A stretch of DNA of 57,841 nt from Candidatus Latescibacterota bacterium (GCA_007571365.1 RKRN01000062.1:1-57841), one strand, 5' to 3'; positions 14,652 through 24,015 are shown, counted from the stretch's first letter. Notes: generated by a model not told the origin, from the letters alone. Translations and numbers: made by a program.

Positions 14652-15905
14652 TTATGCGGAACATGGGGCTTCCAGTACCGTCCCCTCCGCCACCAGTCGC
14701 GCCATCATCTGGGCAAATTCGGGCGTACCGTCGTCATCCCAGTACTCGGTCTCAATGGGCGCGGCGTAGCTGTGGGGCATCCCGCCCCGGGTCCAGTCGG
14801 GCCGGATCAGGAAATGGCGCGTCGTCCGGGGATCGTATCTATGGTACATGCGCGTCCCATTGGCGAATTGCGATTTGACGATCCACGGCTTGATGGGCGG
14901 CAATTCCCGGCTCGCTAGCCGTTCCAATTCGTCGCGATCTAAGGTCAAACCCAAGCCCGGCTTTTCCGGCACTCGAATGAGACCATGGATCGGCTCTAGC
15001 CGCTCGCGTACCACTTCGTCTTTGAGGATTTCGCTGCTGTCGATAAAGTGAAAGGTGGCCGAGGGAAAAGCCGCCATCATATGGCAAACCATGGCCCGCG
15101 TAATGGTGCCGCCCACGTTTTGCAGCATGAATGGTATATTGCCGGCGGCGAACAGACCGGCCGCGCGAATTGCCGCACCAATTTTCTGATGGCCGCGCAT
15201 ATACACGTCGCCCGCCCCCATCAGCACCTCGTATGTGGCATCCAGCGGTGCTTGATGGCGCACGATGGGCAGGGGAATGCGCCGGCGCAAGTCAATTGAC
15301 GCCAAGGTGTCGCCGGCATGAAGCGAGTCTTCAAAGCAGCCGGCAATGGGATATTGGGCCAACCTAGCTAGCAGGTCTGGCATGTAGTCATCGGTGCCGC
15401 CACCGGTGAAATCGTAGTGGATCTTGAAGCCCGGTGGGGCCACGGCCTGCATGGCCTCGGTCTGGTCGAAGACATTCTCAAAAGGCGACAAGTGGAATTT
15501 GAGCCAAGTGTAGCCTTGGGCGGCGTAGCACTTGACGGCCTCGGCCATGTGGCTGGGCGCGCTCGACACGGTCCAACTGCCCACCGGTACCCACGAGCGG
15601 TACTTCGGGCCGAAGAGTTTGTACACCGGTACGCCCGCGGCTTGACCCATCAAATCGTACATGGCCGTGCCCAGCCCGAGGGAGACTTCGTCGCCCATCC
15701 ACTCAAAGGGGTTGCTGCCCAAGTATTGGTCGATTACTTCCTGCGGCTCGGTGCGACCGCTCTCGCCGAGGCCGATTAGGCCGGTATCGGTGTGCGCTAC
15801 GTACACCGTGCGCCGGGTCACGCCTTGGTAGTGGCTGACCGGATAGGCGATCCAGTCTTGGTACTCTAGGCTGATTTCGCGTACTTCTATCTCGGTGACT
15901 CTCAC
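14652..15905 (-). CDS. Enolase-superfamily (mandelate racemase/muconate lactonizing) enzyme
   Basis: A 417-residue protein with the capping domain (1-110) and TIM barrel of the mandelate racemase/MLE group, which abstract the alpha proton of carboxylate substrates such as sugar acids. WLKFHL around residue 134 corresponds to the KxK/KxH catalytic strand. Metal-ligand candidates are the Asp in HYDFTG and the Glu in CFEDSL; the third position reads IVRHQ rather than a clear acidic residue, so metal coordination may be atypical. An LQNVGG segment and a C-terminal barrel strand with a FIDSSE motif follow. Likely a sugar-acid dehydratase or epimerase; the reaction is not determined. Confidence 0.8.
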   Translation of the reverse strand: MRVTEIEVREISLEYQDWIAYPVSHYQGVTRRTVYVAHTDTGLIGLGESGRTEPQEVIDQYLGSNPFEWMGDEVSLGLGTAMYDLMGQAAGVPVYKLFGPKYRSWVPVGSWTVSSAPSHMAEAVKCYAAQGYTWLKFHLSPFENVFDQTEAMQAVAPPGFKIHYDFTGGGTDDYMPDLLARLAQYPIAGCFEDSLHAGDTLASIDLRRRIPLPIVRHQAPLDATYEVLMGAGDVYMRGHQKIGAAIRAAGLFAAGNIPFMLQNVGGTITRAMVCHMMAAFPSATFHFIDSSEILKDEVVRERLEPIHGLIRVPEKPGLGLTLDRDELERLASRELPPIKPWIVKSQFANGTRMYHRYDPRTTRHFLIRPDWTRGGMPHSYAAPIETEYWDDDGTPEFAQMMARLVAEGTVLEAPCSA

Positions 15906-15941
15906 GGTGCCTCCTAATCGGTCTGGTCGTCTGCGGCCTTC

Positions 15942-16196
15942 TCAGTCAGCTTTCGCCGCAAAGAGAATTTTGTAGAGCACGGGCACCAAGAACAAGGTGA
16001 TCACCGTGGCGAAAAGCAAGCCCGCCATGATCGCCACCGCCATCAGCTCCCACCTCTAGCACTTTGTGGATTTCCTCTTGGAGGAAGCCTAGTCCGGTTG
16101 CCCCCGTGCGAAAATCGAGCAATAGACCAATGTAGAGGTCGTTTTTGGCAATCTAGGCTTGCGTCGGCAACGCCAACAAGGCCAAACACATACCTA
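15942..16196 (-). pseudogene. Deletion relic of an RND efflux locus
   Basis: The lower part (15942-16049) encodes ELMAVAIMAGLLFATVITLF, then LVPVLYKILF and a stop, which is the last transmembrane helix and tail of an AcrB-type RND pump. It is joined directly to a fragment (about 16050-16196) reading LLGMCLALLALPTQA, a stop, then AKNDLYIGLLLDFRTGATG, resembling the signal peptide and start of a secreted or outer-membrane partner. Everything between is missing, so one large deletion fused the two ends of a former operon. No full-length RND gene exists in the window. Confidence 0.65.
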
Positions 16197-16348
16197 AGAG
16201 GCAGTCTGAAAACGCTGAGTGTCGGCCCTCGCCCCCTCCCCTAGTGGATTCCCGTGTGCGCGGGAATGACCTCTACTGCCGGGGCCGTTACAAGGTGCGG
16301 ATTATCCTAGACACGCGACACAACATAGCAAAACAGTCTCAAAACTAG
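16197..16348. repeat. Second copy of dispersed repeat ends plus hairpin
   Basis: AGAGGCAGTCTGAAAA (from 16197) and CAGTCTCAAAACTAG (16334-16348) resemble the ends of the element at 2120-2281; the latter matches its right end in reverse orientation at 14 of 15 positions. Between them lies the hairpin ATTCCCG-TGTGCG-CGGGAAT (16248-16267), a common extragenic palindrome type. The sequence from here to 16456 contains no credible gene. Confidence 0.4.
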
Positions 16349-16456
16349 AAATCCGTCTTTGAAAATTTCGCTGCGATCAACGAAAAATAGCAGGGGCCAA
16401 AAGATTGCAGCCCATGCGCCTGTGTTAGCAAAAGCCTTGCATGTACAGCAGCAGAA

Positions 16457-18016
16457 CTATCGGCGGTACTGCAAATAGATTTCCACCTGTTCAACCCGTA
16501 AGGGCACCCGTAGCCGCTCGTCGCGCTCTAATACCCGCAGCCGGACTTGGTGAACGCCGTGCTTCACTTGGGCTGCGCTCAAGCGCCAGCAAAGCCAAGC
16601 GTTCTCCGATACATCGCTCGGGTCGCTCGCATCTTCGGCTGCGGCATCGCGCACCACCGGTGCTGTCAAGGCGACTCCGTCCAACACCACCTCTAGCCGG
16701 TCGGCGGGCGACCAGTGGGCCATTTCGATCTGCAACTCGGCGGCCAACAGGTCGTCCACCTCGTCGGCGACGCGGACGTGAAAGACCGGCCCACGGTCCG
16801 TTAGGGTGGGATACAGGGCCACCGGCACTTCGCCGTACAGGCGGTCGTCGCGCTCGGCATCGGCCCGGTTGCCGGTCTTGGGGCCAATGCTGCGGTGCAG
16901 GGCGGTGTACACTTTGTCCAAGCCAGCCAGCGTTTCTGCCGATCCCATGGTCGTGAGCAACGGTCGATGCGTCTGGGCATGGCCGTGCCAGTTGAAGACA
17001 TACACGCCGTCCGCCCCGCGCCCTAGCTGGTCTTGGGCCAAGCCGCGGAACCAATCTACCCGCCACGCCCGGTGGGGCCGCAGGCGCCGCGCTTGCTGCC
17101 GCCCATCCGAGTCCAAGCCAGCGTAGAAGCGCACGCCGTGAGGCTGGCACAGCGCGACGAACCGCTCGACTTCGGTCCCTGGATCGGTCCCTGAATTGCC
17201 GCCGCTGATAACCACATCGCACAAGCCATCCCGCACCCAAGTTTCCACATCGTAGCCAATGCGGCGACAGGCTTCAAAGGTCGTGGCCACGCGCACGGCC
17301 ACGCGAAAGGGCCGCCCCCGCTGCTCGGCGATCTGCTCGGTCTGCGCTCGCACGGCCCGCATGAGATCGGTCAAAACGTAGCTCAAGCGGTACGCATCGT
17401 CGGCTGGCAGGTGGAAAGCGTGCCGCTGCCAATCCAACTCGACGCCGTCCCAATCGGCCAAGCGACAGGCTTCGGCGACGCGCTGCAAGATGTAAGTCCG
17501 CACTTGGGGGATGGCCATGTTCCACGAAGTCGAGGCCCAACCCGGTGCTTGCTCTTCGCCCAAAAGCCACTCCGGGTGCTGTTGTCGCAGCGGGGTCAAC
17601 TCGGCCCGCTGTAAGCGGCCCAGGTCGCCCGGGCGCAAATCCCAGAAGTGGTTGTCGTTCATGCGCAGCGACGGCAGCACCGCCATGCCCAGCTCGCGCC
17701 CGCGCTGCACTAGTGCTCCATACAGGTCGTCGCCCCGCTCGAAAAAGGCGCGAATGTTTTCAGTATGGCGCATAGTCTGCACGGAATCGTAGTGCCGGTC
17801 GGTCGATGCGCCGACCATATCCAATTGTTGCGACGGCCAAGGCACTTCGTGGACGCCCACGCACCAGCACAAGGCCCCCACCTGAGTATCGGCTAAGGGT
17901 GCGTACACCTTGTCGAGGAACTGCGCTAGCGATTGGGGGTACTCGCTGTAGCCGTGCGGTGCCCCGTCCCAGTTGTACATGATGCCGTAGTTCGGCGCGA
18001 CTATTCGCTCGGCCAT
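16457..18016 (-). CDS. TIM-barrel glycosidase-like protein
   Basis: A 519-residue protein starting at the ATG at 18016 behind GGAGG. It looks like a (beta/alpha)8 hydrolase: an N-terminal region with NYGIMYNWDG, a central DGVELDWQRHAFH segment near residue 197 that places acidic residues at a strand end, VISGGNSG, and YVFNWHGHAQ at a later strand. The last 100 residues form a beta-sandwich-like domain (LRVPLRVEQVEIYLQY). There is no signal peptide, so it is probably cytosolic or acts on imported oligosaccharides. It resembles uncharacterised glycoside-hydrolase-like families, but I cannot assign a numbered family. Confidence 0.6.
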   Translation of the reverse strand: MAERIVAPNYGIMYNWDGAPHGYSEYPQSLAQFLDKVYAPLADTQVGALCWCVGVHEVPWPSQQLDMVGASTDRHYDSVQTMRHTENIRAFFERGDDLYGALVQRGRELGMAVLPSLRMNDNHFWDLRPGDLGRLQRAELTPLRQQHPEWLLGEEQAPGWASTSWNMAIPQVRTYILQRVAEACRLADWDGVELDWQRHAFHLPADDAYRLSYVLTDLMRAVRAQTEQIAEQRGRPFRVAVRVATTFEACRRIGYDVETWVRDGLCDVVISGGNSGTDPGTEVERFVALCQPHGVRFYAGLDSDGRQQARRLRPHRAWRVDWFRGLAQDQLGRGADGVYVFNWHGHAQTHRPLLTTMGSAETLAGLDKVYTALHRSIGPKTGNRADAERDDRLYGEVPVALYPTLTDRGPVFHVRVADEVDDLLAAELQIEMAHWSPADRLEVVLDGVALTAPVVRDAAAEDASDPSDVSENAWLCWRLSAAQVKHGVHQVRLRVLERDERLRVPLRVEQVEIYLQYRR

Positions 18017-18249
18017 GGTTTCCTCCAGCGCGTTAAGTTGGTCCGGCAGACTGCGCTGCATAGTTTATCAGATTGCTTGCTTGGGAACCTAACGAAGCGA
18101 GGACTATCACACCATGAATCCGTTGCGAGTGGATTAAAGTTGGATTTCTGCAACCGAGTGTGAACCGCGTTTGATTGCAGCGTTGGATTGGGGTATCTTG
18201 AGCACCGATTGGTAGGCTGATCTCCTCAACCTCCATTCAGGAGGGCGCG

Positions 18250-19383
18250 ATGAGTTCTTCCCGTTTTGCTTCCCCGGCTTCCGGTTTTGACCCCGCCGAA
18301 CTGGTCGGTCGCCTGCGCCGCGGTTTGCTTCTATCTTTGGTGCTGGCGGTCGGTCTCACGTTGGCTTTTGTCGCCCTCAATCCCTTCCAACAAGTCGAGG
18401 TCAAAGCCCCTCGGCCGCTCACCACCAAATTCATCAAGCGCGAGCCTCGTCTGACCAAGCCCTTGGAACTGCGCAAAATTCCCAAGCCCAAGCACCAGCT
18501 AGCCCGCCGCCAAGTTCACTTGGCGGCCGCCCGTCTAGATCAAGTGCAGGCCACAACCCAATTCAATGTCCGCTCGTTGATTTCCAGTCACGTTGGCAAC
18601 TCGGGCATTAGCTTGTTCAAGCCGATTGCCGCTCGCACCACCAACAGCCTTGTCCTCGAGCCTAAGCTCGTCTCCACCTCGGTGACCAGTACGCGGATGC
18701 CGGAGCACAAAATCGACATGGCCTTGGAAATGCTCGATGTCAACAGTATGGACACCGGCCGCTACCGGGCCATGGTCGTCCAGAACCCCGGCGATCCCCA
18801 AGCGGTCAAAGGTTTCCTCAAAATAGCCCATGTAATTTCGGCCCGCGCCATTACCGATCAATTACAGGGTTACAGCAATTTGAATCTGCGCTCGACTGAT
18901 GCCTTGTGCGACGCTATCAATGAGTACACCGGGCTCGAAGCCGAGTTTGTTGGCACGATTTCCTACGACGACAGGCGCCTACTCGAACTGCCCATTCTCA
19001 TTCCCCAAGGCTCCCTCAACGAGAGCGAAATGGAAAACTATGCCCGCTATATGCTGTCTGGCGGCTTCGTGCTGGGAGGCTACCATCGCGAAGCCCTGAT
19101 AAAGTACGGCGGCTTAGTGGAAGGGTATGATTTTTGGAAAGAACGCCTGCCCTTGACCCATCCCATTTTCAATGCCTTTTTCGCGCTGAAAGGCGGTACT
19201 GGAGGCCAAGTTGACTGGCGGGATATCGTCAACGGGTACTTCATCCGCGGCCGGATGGTCGGCATCGACAACGTTGGCTGGGGCAGCAATCCGCGCTACA
19301 ATCAGATGGCGGTCAACGTGATCGTCTATGCCCTGACCCAAGAAGGCTCCATTACCCAACGCCTCATGCAGAGGGTCAACTGA
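18250..19383 (+). CDS. Membrane-anchored DUF4159 protein
   Basis: A 377-residue protein with a strong AGGAGG site. Residues 1-24 are cytoplasmic and 25-45 form one membrane segment (LLLSLVLAVGLTLAFVAL). Residues 50-85 are Lys/Pro/Arg-rich, like the periplasmic spacer of TonB-type proteins. The rest, from about 170, matches DUF4159 (ThuA/glutamine-amidotransferase-like fold): LLELPILIPQG, LSGGFVLGGY and HPIFNAFF are the typical elements. DUF4159 proteins are exported or membrane-bound and often sit near MoxR/BatA-type loci; none is nearby. A role in the cell envelope is likely but unspecified. Confidence 0.75.
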   Translation: MSSSRFASPASGFDPAELVGRLRRGLLLSLVLAVGLTLAFVALNPFQQVEVKAPRPLTTKFIKREPRLTKPLELRKIPKPKHQLARRQVHLAAARLDQVQATTQFNVRSLISSHVGNSGISLFKPIAARTTNSLVLEPKLVSTSVTSTRMPEHKIDMALEMLDVNSMDTGRYRAMVVQNPGDPQAVKGFLKIAHVISARAITDQLQGYSNLNLRSTDALCDAINEYTGLEAEFVGTISYDDRRLLELPILIPQGSLNESEMENYARYMLSGGFVLGGYHREALIKYGGLVEGYDFWKERLPLTHPIFNAFFALKGGTGGQVDWRDIVNGYFIRGRMVGIDNVGWGSNPRYNQMAVNVIVYALTQEGSITQRLMQRVN

Positions 19384-19461
19384 GGCTAGCGATTCGCCAA
19401 AAGAAGAACCGGGCCGCTTCTTAATGTGGGCTAGAAAAACGTTCCCTGTAGGAGATATTTT

Positions 19462-20268
19462 ATGGCCATGACCGAAGAAGAACGCTTTCGCTTTGACCTC
19501 ACCGGCTTTTTGGTGCGCCCCGCCATCTTGACGCCCGCCGAAATCGCCGCCATCGTCGATCAGATCGACCGCATCAAGCACGATCCCCAATCGCTGCCGC
19601 CCGAACACCGCGATGTGCCCGGCGGCCCGGCCAGTGTGTTAGTTGACCACCCCCAAGTGGTTGATGTGATTCGGGAGGTAATCGGCCCTGATATCCGGCT
19701 GGAAGGCTGTAGCTGCGTCTGGCGCAAAAAGGGTGAGGAGCACGGTCCGCTGCACGGGGGCGGCCCCAGCCAAGCCGACCCCATTTTTGGGTACCGCGTG
19801 AAAAACGGGCGCATTCACGCCGGTATGGTGCGGGTTATTTTTGAATTGACCGACATTGCCCTAGAAGACCAGAGCACCCATTTCTTAATCGGCAGTCACA
19901 AGTCGGAGTTCCCCATCCACGAAGGCCACCTGTCGCTGGCAGAGGGCAAGCGCAGCCCCTTCCTCACCACGTATGCCTGCCCGGCCGGTAGCGCGGTTTT
20001 TTTTACGGAAAACTTGTGCCACGCCGGGCCGGTATGGCGGCGCGATACCCCGCGCGTCACCGTATTAAACGCCTATTCGCACTTGGCTACCCACTGGCAC
20101 CGCTTGAAAATTCCCCCGGTGGTGTTGCACAGCCTGCCGCGCGAAAAGCAGGCTTACTTTCGCCAGCCGTGGATCGCCGATTTTCGCACCAGCCCGGCGA
20201 CCCACAACACCACCGAGCGCTTCCTAGACAAAGACGAAGCACCCATCGACACGGATCATAGGCCCTAG
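19462..20268 (+). CDS. PhyH-like protein 4 with HxG metal motif
   Basis: A 268-residue PhyH-fold protein with a TAGGAG site seven bases before the ATG. The position of the HxD motif reads PLHGGG (H98, G99, G100), so the carboxylate ligand is missing. The distal His is in LCHAGP (H187) and the 2-oxoglutarate Arg candidate is R198. GSHKSEF (145-151) is the usual PGSHK element. In Fe/2-oxoglutarate halogenases the Asp is replaced by Ala or Gly to make room for halide, so this could be halogenase-like. Alternatively a nearby acid (D106) supplies the ligand, or this is simply a subfamily variant. Stands alone between DUF4159 and a convergent DNA methylase. Confidence 0.85.
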   Translation: MAMTEEERFRFDLTGFLVRPAILTPAEIAAIVDQIDRIKHDPQSLPPEHRDVPGGPASVLVDHPQVVDVIREVIGPDIRLEGCSCVWRKKGEEHGPLHGGGPSQADPIFGYRVKNGRIHAGMVRVIFELTDIALEDQSTHFLIGSHKSEFPIHEGHLSLAEGKRSPFLTTYACPAGSAVFFTENLCHAGPVWRRDTPRVTVLNAYSHLATHWHRLKIPPVVLHSLPREKQAYFRQPWIADFRTSPATHNTTERFLDKDEAPIDTDHRP

Positions 20269-20279
20269 CGTTGCTGAGC

Positions 20280-21215
20280 TCACCCCAGTTGTCGTGCGAC
20301 GTACGCAGCCCGCTCTTCGAGTAGCATTAGCTGTTCTGGCTTGGGCTCCAAGCCGTGATTGTGCTGTTTGATGTGGGCTGAGAAGTTGAAAACCAATGCT
20401 TCGACAACCGAACGCCTGTTCTCGATTTTACCGCCGGAGTGGTAAAAGTGATCGCGGGTTATGACGTTGAATCGGTTCCAATGGCACTCTAGCATTTTGT
20501 TCTCTCGATAGTCGTTGTGATGCCATGTAGAGAGAATGAATCGCGCCGGAGTCGCCGCAAGCAGTTGATAAAGACGCGCTTCGTCGGCTTCTGTCCAGCC
20601 ATTGTAGTAATCGACATGCCGCCCAGTGTAGGGAGGATCGCAGTAGATGAGGTCATCGCTGGTCGCCTGTGTGATTACGGCCTCGAATGGGGCGACTTCA
20701 AACGTCCATCCCCGTTGAATTAGGCAGGCTACATCGCGGACTTGGTTCACTATTTTGGTGATGTAGGAACGGCTGAAGCGCTCCGGCTTTTTGCAGAAGG
20801 GAATGTTCCATTCGCCTTTCTTGTTGAATCGCATCATCCCATTGAACCCAGCTCTGGAGAGAAACAAGAAGTCAAGTGGATCGTGGGACCGATTGAAGCG
20901 ATCTCTTATATAGGTGAAATGGTCGTATCCATTGCGACCGGCTTGTCGCAGGTGTAACCCTTCTTTTTCGAGATAGGCGCGAACTCGCAAGGGGTGGATG
21001 ACACCCTGTTGAATCTGCTGGTAGAAGCGGATAATGTGAGGATTAGTATCACCAAGCAGGGCCTCCTTGAATCCCGCATTAAAGGCGACGACGCCAGTAC
21101 CCAAAAATGGCTCTATCCATCGTCCCTTAACGTTGGGCACGAGGGCTTGTATCCACGGCACCAGTTTGGTCTTGATTCCCTGGCTTTTAAGCGGCGGAGT
21201 GACGACGTGTCTCAT
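20280..21215 (-). CDS. DNA adenine methylase, D12 (Dam) class
   Basis: A 311-residue N6-adenine methyltransferase. The SAM-binding motif is EPFLGTGVVAFN (35-46) and the catalytic motif is YCDPPYTG; the FLSRAGFNGMMRFN stretch is typical of the Dam/DpnIIA class. The order (FxGxG first, DPPY later) is alpha-class. No restriction endonuclease is adjacent. It begins three bases after the MetE-like stop, so it appears as the last gene of a metabolic operon, which is unusual. Target sequence unknown; it may methylate for regulation or phage protection. Confidence 0.88.
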   Translation of the reverse strand: MRHVVTPPLKSQGIKTKLVPWIQALVPNVKGRWIEPFLGTGVVAFNAGFKEALLGDTNPHIIRFYQQIQQGVIHPLRVRAYLEKEGLHLRQAGRNGYDHFTYIRDRFNRSHDPLDFLFLSRAGFNGMMRFNKKGEWNIPFCKKPERFSRSYITKIVNQVRDVACLIQRGWTFEVAPFEAVITQATSDDLIYCDPPYTGRHVDYYNGWTEADEARLYQLLAATPARFILSTWHHNDYRENKMLECHWNRFNVITRDHFYHSGGKIENRRSVVEALVFNFSAHIKQHNHGLEPKPEQLMLLEERAAYVARQLG

Positions 21216-21218
21216 GTC

Positions 21219-22247
21219 TCATAGCTTCGCCCGCACGGCTCGTACCCCAGCTACCATGTTCGCCAGCTTCTGCTTCGCCGCCCAGCGCGCCGTTTGGCTC
21301 AGCCCGCAATCGGGCGCAAAAGAGAGCTTGTCAGCCGGCGCATATTCCAAGCAGGCCTCCACCCGCGCCGCGATGTCCTCTACGGTTTCAATGTAGTAGC
21401 TCTTCACATCGACGATCCCCACCGCCACGTCCATCTTTGCGGCGATCGGGCCGATGATCGCCAACTCGGCGAACTCGCGGCTGGCCATTTCGACGTGCAT
21501 CTCATCGACCTGCATGGCCAAGAAGGCTGGGAACATGGGCGCGTAGCGGCGCAGCCCCACGGCGCGGCCCTTGTAATTGCCGAAGCACAGGTGGGTCGAG
21601 AGCCGGCACTTGCCCGCGACAGATTCGACCGTGCGGTTGAAGATATCGACGAAGCGCACAGGATCCTCGCGGTGGGCATAGCAACTCATCGACGGCTCAT
21701 CAACGGTCAACTCCGTGCAACCCGCCGCACAAAGTGCCTCCAACTCATGCCGCACAATCGGCAGCAGTGCCTCGGTCACAGCCCAGCGGTCTGGGTACTG
21801 ATCGTTGGGCGCGAGCCGTCCGCTCAACGTATAAGGCCCCGGCACACTGGCTTTGAGCGTTGGCCCGGCGGGTGCCAACCGCTTGAGCCGCGCAAACTCC
21901 TCCACCGCGCCTAGGCCGTGCGGGGCTTGCAGCACACCAGTGATTGCGTGGCGACCGCGCTGGTCGTGGGCGGGGGGGCCGAAGCGTCTGGGCGATGCGG
22001 ACTCTAGGTCGATGCCTTCGAGATAGCCATAAAAGGAAAGATTAAAATCAAAGCGGGTCTGCTCGCCGTCGGTAACGACGTCCAAACCGGCGCGCACTTG
22101 GTCGCCAAGCACGGCAACGACCGCGTCGTCCTGCATCTCGGCGATGTCGTCTGTCCCGAAGGCGTCGAGATGTGCAGCCGCGTGTTCGAGCCAGCTCGGG
22201 AAGGGGTAGGAGCCGATGACGGTGGTGCGCAAGGGGTGTTCTTTCAC
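21219..22247 (-). CDS. MetE C-terminal-like methyltransferase
   Basis: A 342-residue protein covering only the catalytic barrel of cobalamin-independent methionine synthase. The start is GTG at 22247: GGAGG lies six bases upstream and the codon overlaps the ROK stop as GTGA. Zinc ligands are visible: STHLCFGN (His and Cys) and FAPDCGLS (Cys), with an acid in DEPSMS. Such short MetE-like proteins transfer methyl groups to a thiol but often not from methyltetrahydrofolate; the donor here is unknown. Part of a six-gene minus-strand operon. Confidence 0.82.
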   Translation of the reverse strand: MKEHPLRTTVIGSYPFPSWLEHAAAHLDAFGTDDIAEMQDDAVVAVLGDQVRAGLDVVTDGEQTRFDFNLSFYGYLEGIDLESASPRRFGPPAHDQRGRHAITGVLQAPHGLGAVEEFARLKRLAPAGPTLKASVPGPYTLSGRLAPNDQYPDRWAVTEALLPIVRHELEALCAAGCTELTVDEPSMSCYAHREDPVRFVDIFNRTVESVAGKCRLSTHLCFGNYKGRAVGLRRYAPMFPAFLAMQVDEMHVEMASREFAELAIIGPIAAKMDVAVGIVDVKSYYIETVEDIAARVEACLEYAPADKLSFAPDCGLSQTARWAAKQKLANMVAGVRAVRAKL

Positions 22248-23221
22248 CGTTGGCCTCCAGCGACTTTTTCCCAAGCTAGGGCTGCGGTCCCCAAAACGCC
22301 GGCGTGGTCGCGCAGCTTGGACAGCACGATGGGTACGCCGGCACCCGCTGGGTAGCGAAATAAATGTTCGTTCACTTGCGTTTGCAGCGGCTCGAGAAAG
22401 TGCTCGGCCGCATTGGTTGCCCCGCCGCTGAGGATGATCCGCTGGGGAGCGTACACGTGTACCGCGCTCACCAGCAGCCAGCCCAAGTTGCGGGTCCAGT
22501 GTTCCAGTTCGTCAACGCAGATTCGGTCTTGGTGCTTTACGCCGCGGATTATGGCCTTGAAATCGATGGCGTTGGGGTCTTTGAAGTACAGGTCGCTCAA
22601 GACCGAGGGAATGCCGCGCGCCAATCCGTCCCGCACCTGCTGGGTTAGGGCCGTGGCCGAGCACATCATCTCGGCCGTGCCCCGGGCGTTGGTCAGGCAC
22701 AGCCGCCCGCCGAGGGCCTGCATGACGATGTGGCTCATTTGCGTCCCGAATTGCAGGTGCGGGTCGCGCAGAATTTTGCCGTCGAGCAAGACCCCGGAGC
22801 CGACGCCGGTGCCGATGGTGATGGTCACCGCCCATTCGACATCCCGCGCTAGGCCGTAGTGGCGCTCGGCGTAGATGGAGATGCGGCCGTCGTTGTCGGC
22901 GATGACCGGCAGTTCCGTAGCCTTGGCCAGCCGCTCGACAATCGGATACCCTTCAAGCCCCTTGATTTTGCCCGGCATGTACACCACGCCGACTGTCGGC
23001 TCCACCGCGCCGGGAAAGCCCAAGCCAATGGCCTGCGGCTGGCCGCCCAACTGCTTGGCAATCCGCCCAACCTCATCGTTGAGCGTCTTGAGCAAAGTGC
23101 CCATGCCCAGCGCAAACCCCGACGGATTGATGCCCGGGGCCAGCATCCGCCCCCGCCGCGTCACCGCGCCGCTTTTGACCCGGGTGCCACCCACGTCAAA
23201 GCCTATGACGTACTCTTTCAT
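22244..23221 (-). CDS. ROK family sugar kinase
   Basis: A 325-residue actin-fold kinase starting MKEYVIGFDVGGTRVKSG, the N-terminal phosphate-binding motif, behind GAGGAGG. IADNDGR supplies the catalytic Asp region and TITIGTGVGSG the second phosphate motif. The ROK zinc signature (CxCGxxGCxE) is absent: the region reads GTQMSHIVMQALGGRLCL, so it belongs to the zinc-less subgroup. There is no N-terminal HTH, so it is an enzyme rather than a repressor. It probably phosphorylates the sugar handled by the SDR, SIS and aldo/keto reductase proteins of the same operon. Confidence 0.88.
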   Translation of the reverse strand: MKEYVIGFDVGGTRVKSGAVTRRGRMLAPGINPSGFALGMGTLLKTLNDEVGRIAKQLGGQPQAIGLGFPGAVEPTVGVVYMPGKIKGLEGYPIVERLAKATELPVIADNDGRISIYAERHYGLARDVEWAVTITIGTGVGSGVLLDGKILRDPHLQFGTQMSHIVMQALGGRLCLTNARGTAEMMCSATALTQQVRDGLARGIPSVLSDLYFKDPNAIDFKAIIRGVKHQDRICVDELEHWTRNLGWLLVSAVHVYAPQRIILSGGATNAAEHFLEPLQTQVNEHLFRYPAGAGVPIVLSKLRDHAGVLGTAALAWEKVAGGQR

Positions 23222-23235
23222 GCGTCCTCCTCGCG

Positions 23236-24015
23236 TTAGCTCACGCACCAACCGGCATCTACGGTTGCCACCGTGCCGGTAATCGCCCGTGCTCGTTCCC
23301 CGAGCAAGAAGACCGCCATCCCCGCCACATCCGCCGCGCCCATCATCGCCCCCAGCGGCTGCTTGTCGCGCATAAACGCCATGATCTCCGCGCTTTCTCC
23401 GGCTCGCTTGCTCATGGGCGTCTCCACTAGCGCCGGCGCAATGGCATTGACCCGAATCCCGTGCGGCGCGTAGTAACTGGCCATGGCCTTACTCAGCGCC
23501 ACAATGGCTCCCTTGCTGGCCGCATAGGCGTGCGAGGCAAAAAACTTGCGCTCCGGCGCAAAGGCCAACACACTCGCCATGTTGAGAATGGCCCCTCGTG
23601 CGCCGTCTGTGCGCGGTTTCTGGGTCAACATCTGTTGCAGCACGGCGCGGCAGACCAAAAACACGCTCTTGGCGTTGGCGTTTAGTGTCGCGTCCCACCC
23701 CTCCTCGGTACACTCGTGCAACGGCCCATCGCCCAAGCGTCGCCCGCTGATCCCGGCCACATTGAACAGCCCGTCGACCCGCCCCCATTTTTCGACGCAG
23801 GCTCGCACGGTTTCGGCGACCTGTTCCCGCCGCGTCAAATCGGCTGCCCGGTACGCCCCCTGCTCGCCCAGCTTTTCGGCTAAGGCCCGACAGTTAGCTT
23901 CCGTCCGCGACGTGACGAAGACCTTGGCTCCCTCCTCTGCCGCGTACAAAGCCGTGGCCTCGGCAATGCCGGTCGAGCCGGTAATCAGACAAATTTTGTT
24001 GTCGAGTGTGTCCAC
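23236..24015 (-). CDS. Short-chain dehydrogenase/reductase
   Basis: A 259-residue classical SDR. The cofactor motif reads TGSTGIAEA (residues 13-21), a mild variant of TGxxxGIG. NVAG, a central Ser in NMASVLAF and the catalytic YAASK are present, and the C-terminus VDAGWCVS is typical. The start is GTG with no clear ribosome binding site, 51 bases after the SIS gene. Likely oxidises or reduces a sugar or polyol intermediate of the operon. Confidence 0.9.
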   Translation of the reverse strand: MDTLDNKICLITGSTGIAEATALYAAEEGAKVFVTSRTEANCRALAEKLGEQGAYRAADLTRREQVAETVRACVEKWGRVDGLFNVAGISGRRLGDGPLHECTEEGWDATLNANAKSVFLVCRAVLQQMLTQKPRTDGARGAILNMASVLAFAPERKFFASHAYAASKGAIVALSKAMASYYAPHGIRVNAIAPALVETPMSKRAGESAEIMAFMRDKQPLGAMMGAADVAGMAVFLLGERARAITGTVATVDAGWCVS

